From Microbacterium atlanticum (GTDB lineage: Bacteria; Actinomycetota; Actinomycetes; Actinomycetales; Microbacteriaceae): a stretch of 64,000 nt of DNA. Under the pieces are notes generated by a model. That model saw nothing but the letters and a program-made list of their open reading frames with translations. It had not been told where the DNA came from and searched no databases. A program made the position numbers and the translations under genes. How positions within the stretch are numbered: the first letter of the stretch is position 1; every line of letters begins with the position of its first letter. Shown here in pieces: positions 8,153 through 17,119 of this stretch. The stretch lies in contig NZ_CP063813.1 of assembly GCF_015277815.1 (NCBI RefSeq), forward strand, positions 434,001-498,000, written 5' to 3'.

Positions 8153-9108
8153 TGTCGTCGTCGCTGCAGACCCCGGGGGTCACCCGGGCCACCCCCGAGG
8201 CCGCGACCGCCGCCGTGACGGTGCCGGAGAAGCGGCGCGGACGCTGGCGCCGCGGGCTCTCCCAGCCGAAGACGCTCGCCGGCCGCATCGTCCTGACGAT
8301 CCTCCTGGTCGGGTTCGCGCTGCTGTTCCTCTACCCGTTCGCCTGGCTGCTCGCGGCGAGCTTCAAGCCGAAGGGCGAGGTGTTCGACAACTCGCTCATC
8401 CCGAAGACGTTCGTGCCGGAGAACTACGTCGAGGTCTGGAACCAGCTTCCGCTGGTGAGCTGGATGTTCAACAGCGTCGCCATCGCGATCCTGGCGGCGG
8501 GGACGGTGGCGATCTCCAGCTCGATCGTCGCGTTCGGGTTCGCCTACTTCCGCTTCCCGCTGCGCGGGCTGCTGTTCGGCCTGGTGCTGGCGACGATGAT
8601 GCTCCCCGGCGCCGTCACCATGATCCCGATCTACCTCATCTGGAAGGAGACCGGGTTCCTCGGCACCTGGGTGCCGCTGTGGGGCATGAACCTCTTCGGC
8701 TCCGCCTTCTACATCTTCCTGCAGCGCCAGTTCTTCCTCGGTCTGCCCAAGGAGCTGTTCGAGGCGGCGCGCCTGGACGGCGCGAGCTACTGGGGACTGT
8801 TCTGGCGCATCGCGATGCCGCTGTCGATCCCGTCCTTCGTCATCGTGTTCCTCTTCGAGTTCCAGGCGAGCTGGAACAACCTGCAGGCCGCGCTGATCTA
8901 CCTGAACGCGGGGTCCGTCGACGAGTTCACCGCGCCGCTGGGCATCGCCTACGCGATGACGAAGTACAGCCCGACGGCGGGCGGTCAGGGCGATTACCAG
9001 TACGTGATGGTGGCGTCGCTCCTGGTGACGCTTCCCATGCTCATCCTGTTCGCGTTCGGCCAGCGGTACTTCATCGAGGGCGTCGCGACGCAGGGCCGGA
9101 AGGGATGA
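8152..9108 (+). CDS. Sugar ABC transporter permease (MalG type)
   Basis: A 318-aa permease partner of the preceding gene. The N-terminal about 40 residues are polar and cytoplasmic; six membrane segments follow, starting at IVLTILLVGFALLFLYPF. The EAA motif reads ELFEAARLDGASYWGLFWRI, the normal ATPase contact of carbohydrate-type (CUT1) permeases. The ATG at 8152 shares its A with the TGA of the upstream permease, so the two are translationally coupled in equal amounts. Confidence 0.88.
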   Translation: MSSSLQTPGVTRATPEAATAAVTVPEKRRGRWRRGLSQPKTLAGRIVLTILLVGFALLFLYPFAWLLAASFKPKGEVFDNSLIPKTFVPENYVEVWNQLPLVSWMFNSVAIAILAAGTVAISSSIVAFGFAYFRFPLRGLLFGLVLATMMLPGAVTMIPIYLIWKETGFLGTWVPLWGMNLFGSAFYIFLQRQFFLGLPKELFEAARLDGASYWGLFWRIAMPLSIPSFVIVFLFEFQASWNNLQAALIYLNAGSVDEFTAPLGIAYAMTKYSPTAGGQGDYQYVMVASLLVTLPMLILFAFGQRYFIEGVATQGRKG

Positions 9109-9166
9109 CGGATGCCTCGCGCCTGACTCCCCGCTTCTTCACGTCAACCAACCGAAAGGCAAGCAA

Positions 9167-10540
9167 ATGCGCAAGCGCGTGATCGGAATCGCCGCCATCG
9201 CGGCATCCGCTGTCCTCCTCGCCGGCTGCGGCGGCGGCGGGAACGGCGGCGGGGGGACGGGCGGCGGAGAAGCCGACTTCGAGGCCGAGCCGACGGGCAC
9301 CCTCTCGGCCTGGGGCTTCGAGAACGCCGACGACGTCGGACAGTCGCGGCTGGACTATGCCGAGGAGCAGCTGTCGGACGTCGAGGTCGAGCTCGACGCG
9401 ACGGCGTTCGACGCGCAGAAGTTCACCACGCGCATCGCGAGCGGCGACGTGCCGGACGTCGTGCAGATGGACCGCCGCTACGTGACGCAGTACGCGGCCC
9501 AGGACCTCATCATCCCGCTGGACGCGTGCTTCGAGGCACAGGGGGTCACCCCCGACGACTACTGGTACCCCTTCGTCGTCGACGATGTGCGCTACGAAGA
9601 CGCCATCTGGGCCGTGCCGCAGTTCTACCAGCCGCCGGCGATCATGCTGAACAAGCGGGTGATGGACGAGGCAGGCGTCACCAACGAGGAGATCGACACC
9701 TCCAACCCTGAGGCGCTCCTCGGCGCGATCGAGAAGATGTACCAGGAGTCCGGCGGCGTGCCGACGCGGCTCGGGTTCGACCCGGTCTCGACGGGCCAGG
9801 CGCCGCTGTGGATCCTCGGGATGGGCGGCCAGCTCACGGACGACGACGGCACGCCGACGCTCGACGACCCGAGCAACATCGCCGGCATCGAGCTGCTCAA
9901 GCAGATCAACGACGCTCAGGGCGGCTACGCGGACGTGAAGAGCTTCACCGACTCCTTCGACACGTTCGGCGACAACAACCAGTTCGTCACCGACCAGGTC
10001 GGCGCCCAGGTGAACGCGCAGTGGTATCCCAACGTGCTGTCGCCGTACGTCGACCAGGTGCAGATCGAGGCGGTCCCGTTCAAGAACAGCGACGGCGAGC
10101 CTTTCTCGGTCGCCGGCGGCTCGGCGTTCGTCATCCCCGCCGGAGCCGAGAACCCCGCCGCCGCCTGCGCGTGGATGATCGACCTGACCAGCGAAGAGGG
10201 CTGGGCGGCTGCCGGTGCGGCGCGCGCCGAGACCCGCGCGGAGGACGGCGGCATCAACACCGGCCTGTTCACCGGTTCGCCCGGTCCCGACCAGTCGATC
10301 CGTGACGAATATGTCGTTGAGACCGGCAACGCCGGCTTCGACCAGACGATCGCGACCTACTACGACGTGCTCGACTACGGCCGTTCGTTCGGCTCGTCGC
10401 CGGCCGGTCAGGACATCCAGAACGAGCTGAACAACGCCGTCACCGCGGCGCTGCTCGGCGACAAGACGCCGGAGGAGGCGCTCGCCGACGCGCAGTCCGC
10501 CGCGATGCGCGCGTACGACAACGCGACCGCCGGCGGCTGA
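9167..10540 (+). CDS. Sugar ABC transporter substrate-binding lipoprotein
   Basis: A 457-aa extracellular binding protein. The signal peptide ends in the lipobox LAGC with C21 as the lipidated residue; a Gly-rich linker of about 15 residues leads to the bilobed domain of family 1 solute-binding proteins (TLSAWGFENADDVGQSRLDY onward). The ATG at 9167 is preceded by an AAAGG-like site. It lies 58 bases after the MalG-type gene and ends the operon before a strong hairpin. The ligand is unknown; upstream sugar-acid enzymes suggest a pentose-, hexose- or uronate-derived sugar. Confidence 0.88.
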   Translation: MRKRVIGIAAIAASAVLLAGCGGGGNGGGGTGGGEADFEAEPTGTLSAWGFENADDVGQSRLDYAEEQLSDVEVELDATAFDAQKFTTRIASGDVPDVVQMDRRYVTQYAAQDLIIPLDACFEAQGVTPDDYWYPFVVDDVRYEDAIWAVPQFYQPPAIMLNKRVMDEAGVTNEEIDTSNPEALLGAIEKMYQESGGVPTRLGFDPVSTGQAPLWILGMGGQLTDDDGTPTLDDPSNIAGIELLKQINDAQGGYADVKSFTDSFDTFGDNNQFVTDQVGAQVNAQWYPNVLSPYVDQVQIEAVPFKNSDGEPFSVAGGSAFVIPAGAENPAAACAWMIDLTSEEGWAAAGAARAETRAEDGGINTGLFTGSPGPDQSIRDEYVVETGNAGFDQTIATYYDVLDYGRSFGSSPAGQDIQNELNNAVTAALLGDKTPEEALADAQSAAMRAYDNATAGG

Positions 10541-10569
10541 GCCACCGGATACCGACGCGGGGGAGCATC

Positions 10570-10599
10570 GGGGCGGGTCGACATCGGTCGGCCCGCCCC
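10570..10599 (+). terminator. Terminator hairpin after the ABC transporter operon
   Basis: An inverted repeat with arms GGGGCGGGTCGAC and GTCGGCCCGCCCC (one G-T pair) and a short loop, 29 bases after the binding-protein stop. There is no T-tract, as is common in high-GC actinobacteria. Confidence 0.7.
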
Positions 10600-10634
10600 G
10601 TCTCCGGTTCGGCCCGCACGTCGGAGGGCCTGAG

Positions 10635-10649
10635 TAGCCTGCCTCCATG
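10635..10649 (+). promoter_or_regulatory. Leaderless -10 box
   Basis: TAGCCT at 10635-10640, six bases, then the ATG at 10647. No Shine-Dalgarno site is present, which supports this start. Confidence 0.55.
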
Positions 10650-11624
10650 GCGACCGATCCGCGCGTGCTCGACTGGCTGCTGGACTCCGACCCCGCGCTG
10701 CGGTGGCAGGTCGAACGCGATCTCGCCGGCGCACCGCCGGTGGTATGGCAGGCCACACGAGCCCGCGTGGCGACGGAAGGCTTCGGCGCCCGGCTGCTCG
10801 CGGAGCAGGACGACGACGGGCAATGGGCCGGCGGAGCCTTCTTTCCTGCCGGCTTCTTCGGCAGCCCGGAGGCCGACGAGCCCGGCCAGCCGTGGACGGC
10901 GACGACGTGGGTGCTGAAGGATCTGCGCGAGTGGGGGCTGGACGCCGAGGCCCTCGCGGGCACAGCCGAGAAGCTCGCGGCGAACAGCCGGTGGGAGTAC
11001 GACGACCTGCCGTACTGGGGCGGCGAGGTCGACGTGTGCATCAACTCGTACACGCTGGCCACCGGAGCGTGGCTGGGCGCGGACGTCTCACGGCTGGCCG
11101 CCTGGTTCCCCGCGCACCGGCTGGCCGACGGCGGCTGGAACTGCGAGGCCGAGGAGGGCGAGTCGGTGCGCTCGTCCTTCCACTCCACCCTCAATGCCGT
11201 CCGGGGCATGCTGGCCTACGAGCGGATCACCGGCGACACCGCCCTGCGCGATGCCCGTCACGGCGGCGAGGAGTACCTGCTCTCGCGGCGCCTGATGTTC
11301 CGCGCATCGACCGGCGAGGTGGTCGGCGACTTCGTCAGCCGGTTCGTGTACCCGAACCGCCACCGCTACAGCGCCCTCGCGGCGCTCGATCACTTCCGCG
11401 ACGTCGCCCTGCTCGAGGGCACACGACCCGACCCGCGGATGACCCAGGCCGTCGAGCTCGTGCGCTCGGCGCGACAGCCCGACGGGTCGTGGCTGCAGAC
11501 CACCCCGCTGCCCGGCCGCACCTGGTTCCCGGTCGATGTCGCCGAAGGCGAGCCCTCGCGGTGGCTCACCCTGATCGGCACGCGCGTGCTGCAGTGGTGG
11601 GATGCCGCGCGCGACGCGCGCTGA
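10647..11624 (+). CDS. Squalene-cyclase-like alpha-toroid protein, unknown role
   Basis: A 325-aa soluble protein with repeated helical-pair signatures of the prenyltransferase/squalene-cyclase superfamily: DGQWAGG, DGGWNCE and DGSWLQT, each a D-G-x-W turn. WTATTWVLKDLREWG and similar helices lie between them. The DxDD motif of true cyclases is absent, so catalysis on terpenes is doubtful. Short stand-alone proteins of this kind are common in actinobacteria and uncharacterised. It has its own leaderless promoter and lies 182 bases before a MalT-like regulator. I cannot assign a function. Confidence 0.65.
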   Translation: MATDPRVLDWLLDSDPALRWQVERDLAGAPPVVWQATRARVATEGFGARLLAEQDDDGQWAGGAFFPAGFFGSPEADEPGQPWTATTWVLKDLREWGLDAEALAGTAEKLAANSRWEYDDLPYWGGEVDVCINSYTLATGAWLGADVSRLAAWFPAHRLADGGWNCEAEEGESVRSSFHSTLNAVRGMLAYERITGDTALRDARHGGEEYLLSRRLMFRASTGEVVGDFVSRFVYPNRHRYSALAALDHFRDVALLEGTRPDPRMTQAVELVRSARQPDGSWLQTTPLPGRTWFPVDVAEGEPSRWLTLIGTRVLQWWDAARDAR

Positions 11625-11769
11625 CGCCCGAGGGCGCGGCCGTGGGCTGCGGGTGGGCGGGGACGCGGTCTCGGTGGGGCGCGGTCGCGGGGCCGCGGCA
11701 TCCGTCACCTCTGCGCCTGCGAGCGCGGTGCTTTCGCACACGGAGCTTTCGCTTCTGTTACCCGGGTGT

Positions 11770-11809
11770 TTGTGGCAGAGTTCGCCGCGCCCCTATGATT
11801 CCGAACGTG
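11770..11809 (+). promoter_or_regulatory. Promoter deciding the start of the LuxR regulator
   Basis: A -35-like TTGTGG (11770-11775), an 18-base spacer, and a near-consensus -10 TATGAT (11794-11799), followed seven bases later by GTG at 11807. An alternative ATG at 11795 lies inside the -10 box itself and so would not be transcribed from this promoter. The GTG is therefore preferred, giving a leaderless mRNA. Confidence 0.65.
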
Positions 11810-14050
11810 ACGGAGACTCTCCGTGAGACGGGTGTGGGGACCCCCGATCTGCACGCTGTGCTGCTGCACGGCAAGACCCAGCCGCCGCCTCCTCGCCCGG
11901 GTGCGGTGAGCCGGAGTGCACTGATCGATCGTGCCCGGACGAGTGGTGCCCGCGTCGTTTCGGTCACGGCGCCCGCCGGCTACGGCAAGTCGACGCTGCT
12001 GGCCGAATGGGCGGCATCCGAAGATCGCACCGTCGCGTGGGCGTCGCTGGACCGCACGGATGCCGACCCCGCGTCCCTGTTGTCGGTCATCGCGGCGGCC
12101 GCCGCGTCGTTCTCGCCGGCAGCGGCCGGCGTGGTCTCCGAGATGCGCGGCATCGGCACCGGCGCGCTGGGCCGCTCGGCCCCGATGCTCGCGGGTGCCC
12201 TCGCCGCCGCCCCGGCCCCCTTCGTGCTGTTCGTCGACGACCTGCACTGGGCTGACTCGCACGAATGCCAGGACGCGCTGGAAGTGCTTCTCGGTCGTGT
12301 GCCGGCCGGCTCGCACGTCGTCCTCGCCAGCCGGCGCGAACCGGCGCTCGTGGGACGCCTCCGCGTGGCGGGCGACGCGTGGGAGATCACGACGGCGGAC
12401 CTGTCGCTCGACCACGCCTCGGCGCGCGTCCTGTTCGATCACGCCGGCGCTGCCGACGTCGACGACGCCGATCTGCACACCATCGTGGAGCGCTGCGAGG
12501 GCTGGCCGACCGGGCTCTCGCTCTGCGCCCTGGTGGCGCGCTCGGGCGGCGATGCCGCCTCGGTCACGGGGGACGACCGCTTCGTCGCCGACTTCCTCTA
12601 CCGCGAGTGCCTGGCGCGGCTTCCCGAGGACACGCAGGTCTTCCTCCGTCGCGCGGCGGTGCTCGACCAGTTCTCGGCCGCCTCGTGCAACGCCGTGCTC
12701 GACATCGAGGATGCGCGCGCTCGGCTTCGCGACCTCGAGGACGCGAATCTCTTCCTCATCGGGCTCGACCACCACCGCGGGTGGTTCCGCTTCCACGCGC
12801 TGTTCCGTGAGTTCCTCCAGACCGAGCTCGAACGAGCCGAGGGCGCCGCCGCCGTCGCCGCGCTGCACCGCCGCGCGGCGCGGTGGCACGACGACCACGG
12901 CATGCCGGCGCAGGCCGTGGAGCACCTGCTGCTGGCAGGTGAGATCGAGAGTGCCGCCGAGCGCATCGCCGAGCTGGGACTGCCGATGTACCAGAGGGGG
13001 CGGGTGTCGACGGTGCGGCGGTGGCTGTCCGAGCTCGGCGACGGGCTGGTGCGCACATACCCGCCGCTCGTGGTCTCGATGACGTGGACGGCGGTGCTGC
13101 TGGGCGAGGTGGCAGCCGGCGAGCGCTGGGCGCGCATCCTCGCCGCGTTCGATGTCGAGTCCCTTCCCGAGGAGGACCGTCTTTCGTTCGAGTCGGCCCG
13201 CGCCATGGTCCGCGCCGCGATGTGCGAGCGGGGACATGAGCGGGTGGTGACGGATGCCGCGTACGCGATGAAGCACGAACCGCCGACGAGCCCGTGGCGC
13301 GATCAGGCGCTGCACCTGTGGGGATCGGCGCGCCTGCTGGTGGACGATCCGATCGGCGCGCAGGCGGCGTTCGAAGAGGCTGTCGAGGTCGCCGCGGTGG
13401 CCGGCAACGCCGACACGGTGATCCTCAGCGAGCCCGAGCTGGCGCTGCTGGCGATCGAGGCCGGCCGCTGGGGAGCCGCGCGCGCGCACGCGGAGCGGGG
13501 AGTGGACGCGATCGCTTCGAGCCACATGGACGGGTACCCGACGACCGCCCTTGCGCTGGCGGTTGCGGCCCGCGTCGCGCTCCACGACGGCGACCGCGAG
13601 GAGGGGGCCCGGCTGCTCTCGCGGGGCATGCGCGCGCGCGTCGGTTGCACGCACCTGCTGCCCTACCTCTCGATCCGGGCGCGCATGCAGCTGGCGAAGG
13701 CGCACATCGCGGCGGGAGACCGGTCGGCGGCGTGGCACCTCCTGAAGGAGATCGACGACCTGCTGCGCAAGCGGCCGGATGTCGGCGCGGTCGCCGCGCA
13801 AGCCGCAGAGCTGCGCGTCGCCCTTGCCGCCGAGCCGGTCGCGGGGGGATCCGTTCCGCTGACGCCGGCCGAGCTGCGCCTGCTGCCGTACCTGCAGACG
13901 CACCTCACGATCGCCGAGATCGGGCAGCGCCTGTTCATCTCACGCAACACCGTGAGCTCGGAGGTCGGCTCGATCTACCGCAAGCTCGGCGTGACCACAC
14001 GGGGCGGCGCGGTGGACCGGGCGAGCGCCCTGGGGCTGCTCGGCGGCTGA
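11807..14050 (+). CDS. MalT-type LuxR-family ATP-dependent transcription regulator
   Basis: A 747-aa STAND-type regulator. The P-loop is APAGYGKST with K61; Walker B is FVLFVDDLHWAD with D144/D145. A winged-helix and helical arm and TPR-like repeats occupy the middle. A LuxR helix-turn-helix sits at the C-terminus (about 685-747: LTPAELRLLPYLQTHLTIAE then RLFISRNTVSSEVGSIYRKL). Such proteins activate target promoters when an inducer triggers ATP-driven oligomerisation. Neither inducer nor targets are known; neighbours are a squalene-cyclase-like gene and, beyond the convergent CMD gene, a sulfatase. Confidence 0.85.
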   Translation: MTETLRETGVGTPDLHAVLLHGKTQPPPPRPGAVSRSALIDRARTSGARVVSVTAPAGYGKSTLLAEWAASEDRTVAWASLDRTDADPASLLSVIAAAAASFSPAAAGVVSEMRGIGTGALGRSAPMLAGALAAAPAPFVLFVDDLHWADSHECQDALEVLLGRVPAGSHVVLASRREPALVGRLRVAGDAWEITTADLSLDHASARVLFDHAGAADVDDADLHTIVERCEGWPTGLSLCALVARSGGDAASVTGDDRFVADFLYRECLARLPEDTQVFLRRAAVLDQFSAASCNAVLDIEDARARLRDLEDANLFLIGLDHHRGWFRFHALFREFLQTELERAEGAAAVAALHRRAARWHDDHGMPAQAVEHLLLAGEIESAAERIAELGLPMYQRGRVSTVRRWLSELGDGLVRTYPPLVVSMTWTAVLLGEVAAGERWARILAAFDVESLPEEDRLSFESARAMVRAAMCERGHERVVTDAAYAMKHEPPTSPWRDQALHLWGSARLLVDDPIGAQAAFEEAVEVAAVAGNADTVILSEPELALLAIEAGRWGAARAHAERGVDAIASSHMDGYPTTALALAVAARVALHDGDREEGARLLSRGMRARVGCTHLLPYLSIRARMQLAKAHIAAGDRSAAWHLLKEIDDLLRKRPDVGAVAAQAAELRVALAAEPVAGGSVPLTPAELRLLPYLQTHLTIAEIGQRLFISRNTVSSEVGSIYRKLGVTTRGGAVDRASALGLLGG

Positions 14051-14074
14051 CGCCGGGCGGTCTTGTGGGGCCGC

Positions 14075-14401
14075 TCAGAGTGCCGGTTCCGGCACCAGGT
14101 CGTCGCCGTAGCCGAGGGCCGCGGCGATGCGTGGGGCGGCGGCGACCACGCGTGGCAGTCCCACCACGCTCACCATGCCCTCGAGCACCGCGACGATCTC
14201 GTGCAGCGTGACGCCGGCCGTCACCGCCTCGTCGACGGCGGAGCGGATCGACGCGGCCGGCGCATCGGTCGCGATGAGCGCCCCCATCCGCACCAGGGCA
14301 GCGGTGCGCACGTCGAGCGCGCCCGACCACGAACCGCCCGGGTCTGCAGCCAGCGCCGGATCGTCGACGCAGAACCGTCGCAGCCGATCGACATCGTCCA
14401 A
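14075..14401 (-). CDS. Carboxymuconolactone decarboxylase (CMD)-family protein
   Basis: A 108-aa helical protein starting at a TTG at 14401, which has GGAGG six bases upstream. LDVRTAALVRMGALIA, the amphipathic AVDEAVTAGVTLHEIVAVLE and VGLPRVVAAAPRIAAALGY match the CMD/AhpD-like fold. The catalytic CxxC of AhpD peroxidases is absent, so peroxidase activity is unlikely. An in-frame ATG at 14469 would add about 23 residues but has no comparable ribosome site. It is divergent from the sulfatase; the function is unknown. Confidence 0.65.
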   Translation of the reverse strand: MDDVDRLRRFCVDDPALAADPGGSWSGALDVRTAALVRMGALIATDAPAASIRSAVDEAVTAGVTLHEIVAVLEGMVSVVGLPRVVAAAPRIAAALGYGDDLVPEPAL

Positions 14402-14533
14402 TGCCCGCCTCCGCTTCGAAACCCGGACAACTGGACTAAGTGCACAATGTGCGCCGGTGGCGCGCACCATGCAGATCGTATGAACCGGAACGCCGCCCCA
14501 CCGCGCGGCCGGCGCTTCACACGATCCGAGTGA

Positions 14534-14562
14534 TGTGACGGCGGGATGCCCCCGGCTACCTT
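14534..14562 (+). promoter_or_regulatory. Candidate sulfatase promoter with overlapping inverted repeat
   Basis: TGTGAC (14534-14539), a 17-base spacer and TACCTT (14557-14562). The -10 box is enclosed by a CCCCCG / CGGGGG inverted repeat (14549-14554 and 14567-14572), which could be an operator or simply a GC-rich hairpin. Confidence 0.35.
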
Positions 14563-14635
14563 GACGCGGGGGTCTCGGGTGGGCCGCCCCGGCGCGCCGC
14601 TCGAGCGGATGATCGCGCACTGACGGGAGATGACG

Positions 14636-16987
14636 ATGACCGAGGACGCACGCACGATCGTGGGAGCGCCGCTCCCGCCGAGCAGGACTCTCCCGTTCCC
14701 GCCCAAGCCGTCCGGCAGCTACGCGGGGCGGACGCTCGCCGAGTCGACGTATTCGCCGCTGCCGCCCGAGCGCCGCCTGAACGAGGACGCGCCCAACGTG
14801 CTCGTCATCCTCATCGACGACGCCGGGCCGGCGCTGCCGGCACCGCTCGGCGGCAAGGTCGCCACGCCCACGCTCGATCGCATCCGCCAGGACGGCATCG
14901 GCTACAACCGCTTCCACACCACGTCGATGTGCTCGCCGACGCGCGCCTCACTGCTGACCGGTCGCAACCACCATCGCGTCGGCGCCGGCCAGATCGCCGA
15001 GCTCGCCAACGACTGGGACGGCTACTCGGGCCACATTCCCAAGTCGAGCGCCACCATCGCCGAGGTGCTGCGCAACTACGGCTACTCGACCGCGGCGTGG
15101 GGCAAGTGGCACAACACACCCGCCGAGGAGACGACCAAGGCGGGTCCGTACGACAACTGGCCGACCGGCAACGGCTTCGAGTACTTCTACGGCTTCCTCG
15201 CGGGCGAGGCGTCGCAGTACGAGCCCAACCTCGTGCGCAACACGACGTCGGTGCTGCCGCCGAAGTCGCCGGAGGAGGGGTATCACCTCAGCGAGGACAT
15301 CGCCGACGACGCGATCGCGTGGCTGCGCGACCACAAGGCGCTCTCGCCCGACAAGCCCTTCTTCATGTACTGGGCGACCGGCGCCATCCACGGGCCGCAC
15401 CATGTGCACAAGGAGTGGGCCGACAAGTACAAGGGCGTCTTCGACGACGGCTGGGACGTCTACCGCGAGGAAGCGCTCGCGGGGGCGAAGGCGGCCGGCT
15501 GGGTCCCGGAGGATGCCGTGCTCACGCCTCGCCCCGACTCGCTGCAGGGCTGGGACGAGATCCCCGACCACCAGAAGCCGTTCCAGGCGCGTCTGATGGA
15601 GGTGTGCGCCGGCTTCGGTGAGCACGCCGACGTGCAGGCCGGCCGCGTGGTCGACGAGCTCGAGCGACTCGGGTACGCCGATGACACGATCGTCATCTAC
15701 ATCTGGGGCGACAACGGCTCGTCCGGCGAGGGCCAGAACGGCACCATCAGCGAGCTGCTCGCGCAGAACATGATCCCGACCACGATCGACCAGCACATCG
15801 CGGCGCTGGAGGAGCTCGGCGGCCTCGACGCCCTGGGCACGCCGGCGACCGACAACCAGTACCACGCCGCCTGGGCCTGGGCCGGCTCCTCGCCGTACCA
15901 GGGCATGAAGCTGATGGCCTCGCACCTCGGTGGCACCCGCAACCCGATGTTCATCCAGTGGCCCGGGCACATCGAGCACGACCCCGTGCCGCGCACCCAG
16001 TTCCATCACGTGATCGATCTGGCGCCGACCATCTACGAGATCCTCGGCATCTCCCATCCCGACACCGTCAACGGCATTCCCCAGGACCCCATCGACGGCA
16101 CGAGCTTCGCCTACTCGATCGACGACAAGACCGCCGAGGGCCGGCACCGCGTGCAGTACTTCGAGATCATGGCGAGCCGGTCGATCTACGAGGACGGCTG
16201 GATCGCGTCCACCCCCGGTCCGCGCCTGCCGTGGGTGCCGGGCGTGCCGGCCGGCATCCAGACCTGGACGCCCGACGACGACAAATGGGAGCTGTACAAC
16301 CTCGACGAGGACTGGAGCCAGGCGCATGACCTGGCCGATCAGCATCCCGAGAAGCTCGCCGCGATGAAGGAGCTGTTCGCGATCGAGGCGGCCAAGAACA
16401 AGGTGCTGCCGATCGGCGGCGGGTTGTGGGTCGTGCCCTTCCATCCCGAGCTGCGGATCTCACCTCCCTACACGCAGTGGGAGTTCTCGGGCGACACGTT
16501 CCGCGTGCCCGAGTTCTGCGCGCCTGCTCTGGGCAACAAGCCGAACGTCGTCACGATGGAGGTGAAGGTCGGCGACCGGGCCAACGGCGTGCTGTACAAG
16601 CTCGGCGGCGCAGGCGGCGGCCTGACGGCGTACGTCGTCGACGGCATCCTGACGTACGAGTACAACCTGTTCCTGGTGCAGCGGACGACCATCGCCGCCA
16701 CCGAGGCCCTCACCGCGGGCGACCACACGATCGAGATCGAGACCACTTACGTCGAGCCGCGCCCCGGCGGCCCGCTCCGCGTGGTGCTGCGCGTCGACGG
16801 CGCCGAGGTCGCGTCGGGCACGGTGCCGGTCAGTGCGCCGCTGCTGTTCTCGGCGAACGACTGTCTCGACGTGGGCCGCGCGTACGGCGGCGCGGTGTCT
16901 CGGGCGTACGCCGACCGGATGCCGTTCGCGTTCGACGGCGAGATCGGCCGCGTGCACGTCGCGTACCGGGTGCCCGCCACGGCGTAG
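14636..16987 (+). CDS. Cytosolic type I arylsulfatase (AtsA-like)
   Basis: A 783-aa sulfatase hydrolysing sulfate esters. The Cys-type activation motif is in CSPTRASLLTGRN, where the Cys must become formylglycine. Metal and catalytic residues appear in NVLVILIDDAG and GKWH, and in WGDNGSS near residue 360. A C-terminal beta-rich domain of about 150 residues ends the protein. There is no signal peptide, so it acts in the cytoplasm. The start is ATG 14636 because GGGAG lies six bases upstream; the ATG at 14630 has no gap from that site. No formylglycine-generating enzyme gene is in the window. It may serve sulfur scavenging or use of sulfated glycans. Confidence 0.88.
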   Translation: MTEDARTIVGAPLPPSRTLPFPPKPSGSYAGRTLAESTYSPLPPERRLNEDAPNVLVILIDDAGPALPAPLGGKVATPTLDRIRQDGIGYNRFHTTSMCSPTRASLLTGRNHHRVGAGQIAELANDWDGYSGHIPKSSATIAEVLRNYGYSTAAWGKWHNTPAEETTKAGPYDNWPTGNGFEYFYGFLAGEASQYEPNLVRNTTSVLPPKSPEEGYHLSEDIADDAIAWLRDHKALSPDKPFFMYWATGAIHGPHHVHKEWADKYKGVFDDGWDVYREEALAGAKAAGWVPEDAVLTPRPDSLQGWDEIPDHQKPFQARLMEVCAGFGEHADVQAGRVVDELERLGYADDTIVIYIWGDNGSSGEGQNGTISELLAQNMIPTTIDQHIAALEELGGLDALGTPATDNQYHAAWAWAGSSPYQGMKLMASHLGGTRNPMFIQWPGHIEHDPVPRTQFHHVIDLAPTIYEILGISHPDTVNGIPQDPIDGTSFAYSIDDKTAEGRHRVQYFEIMASRSIYEDGWIASTPGPRLPWVPGVPAGIQTWTPDDDKWELYNLDEDWSQAHDLADQHPEKLAAMKELFAIEAAKNKVLPIGGGLWVVPFHPELRISPPYTQWEFSGDTFRVPEFCAPALGNKPNVVTMEVKVGDRANGVLYKLGGAGGGLTAYVVDGILTYEYNLFLVQRTTIAATEALTAGDHTIEIETTYVEPRPGGPLRVVLRVDGAEVASGTVPVSAPLLFSANDCLDVGRAYGGAVSRAYADRMPFAFDGEIGRVHVAYRVPATA

Positions 16988-17029
16988 TGTGGCCCGGCGG
17001 AGGGCGCTTCGGCACGGGAGGAAGTGGAC

Positions 17030-17104
17030 GTGCGCGCCGCCGGCGGCCCCTCCGGTATTTTTGAATCCGGTTCAGCCGTCCTGAACCGGATCCACGCGCC
17101 GTGA
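17030..17104 (+). CDS. Possible 24-codon leader ORF before the pantothenate operon
   Basis: GTG at 17030 with GGGAGG eight bases upstream opens a 24-codon frame (MRAAGGPSGIFESGSAVLNR...) ending at TGA 17102-17104, sixteen bases before the first pan-operon gene. A perfect hairpin lies inside it. The strong ribosome site and the position are the only support; it may be chance. Confidence 0.25.
   Translation: MRAAGGPSGIFESGSAVLNRIHAP
17065..17091 (+). promoter_or_regulatory. Perfect 11-bp inverted repeat upstream of pan operon
   Basis: ATCCGGTTCAG, loop CCGTC, CTGAACCGGAT. It lies 28 bases before the ATG at 17120. A TATTTT at 17056-17061 just upstream could be a -10 box, which would place the repeat at the transcript start as an operator. 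No T-tract follows on either strand, so it is not a simple terminator. Confidence 0.5.
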
Positions 17105-17119
17105 CGGGAGACGACGACG

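Noticed and set aside
17065..17091. Hairpin as the terminator of the sulfatase gene
   Set aside because: It lies 78 bases past the stop, is much nearer the pan operon start, and has no T-tract on either side; an operator or leader structure fits better.
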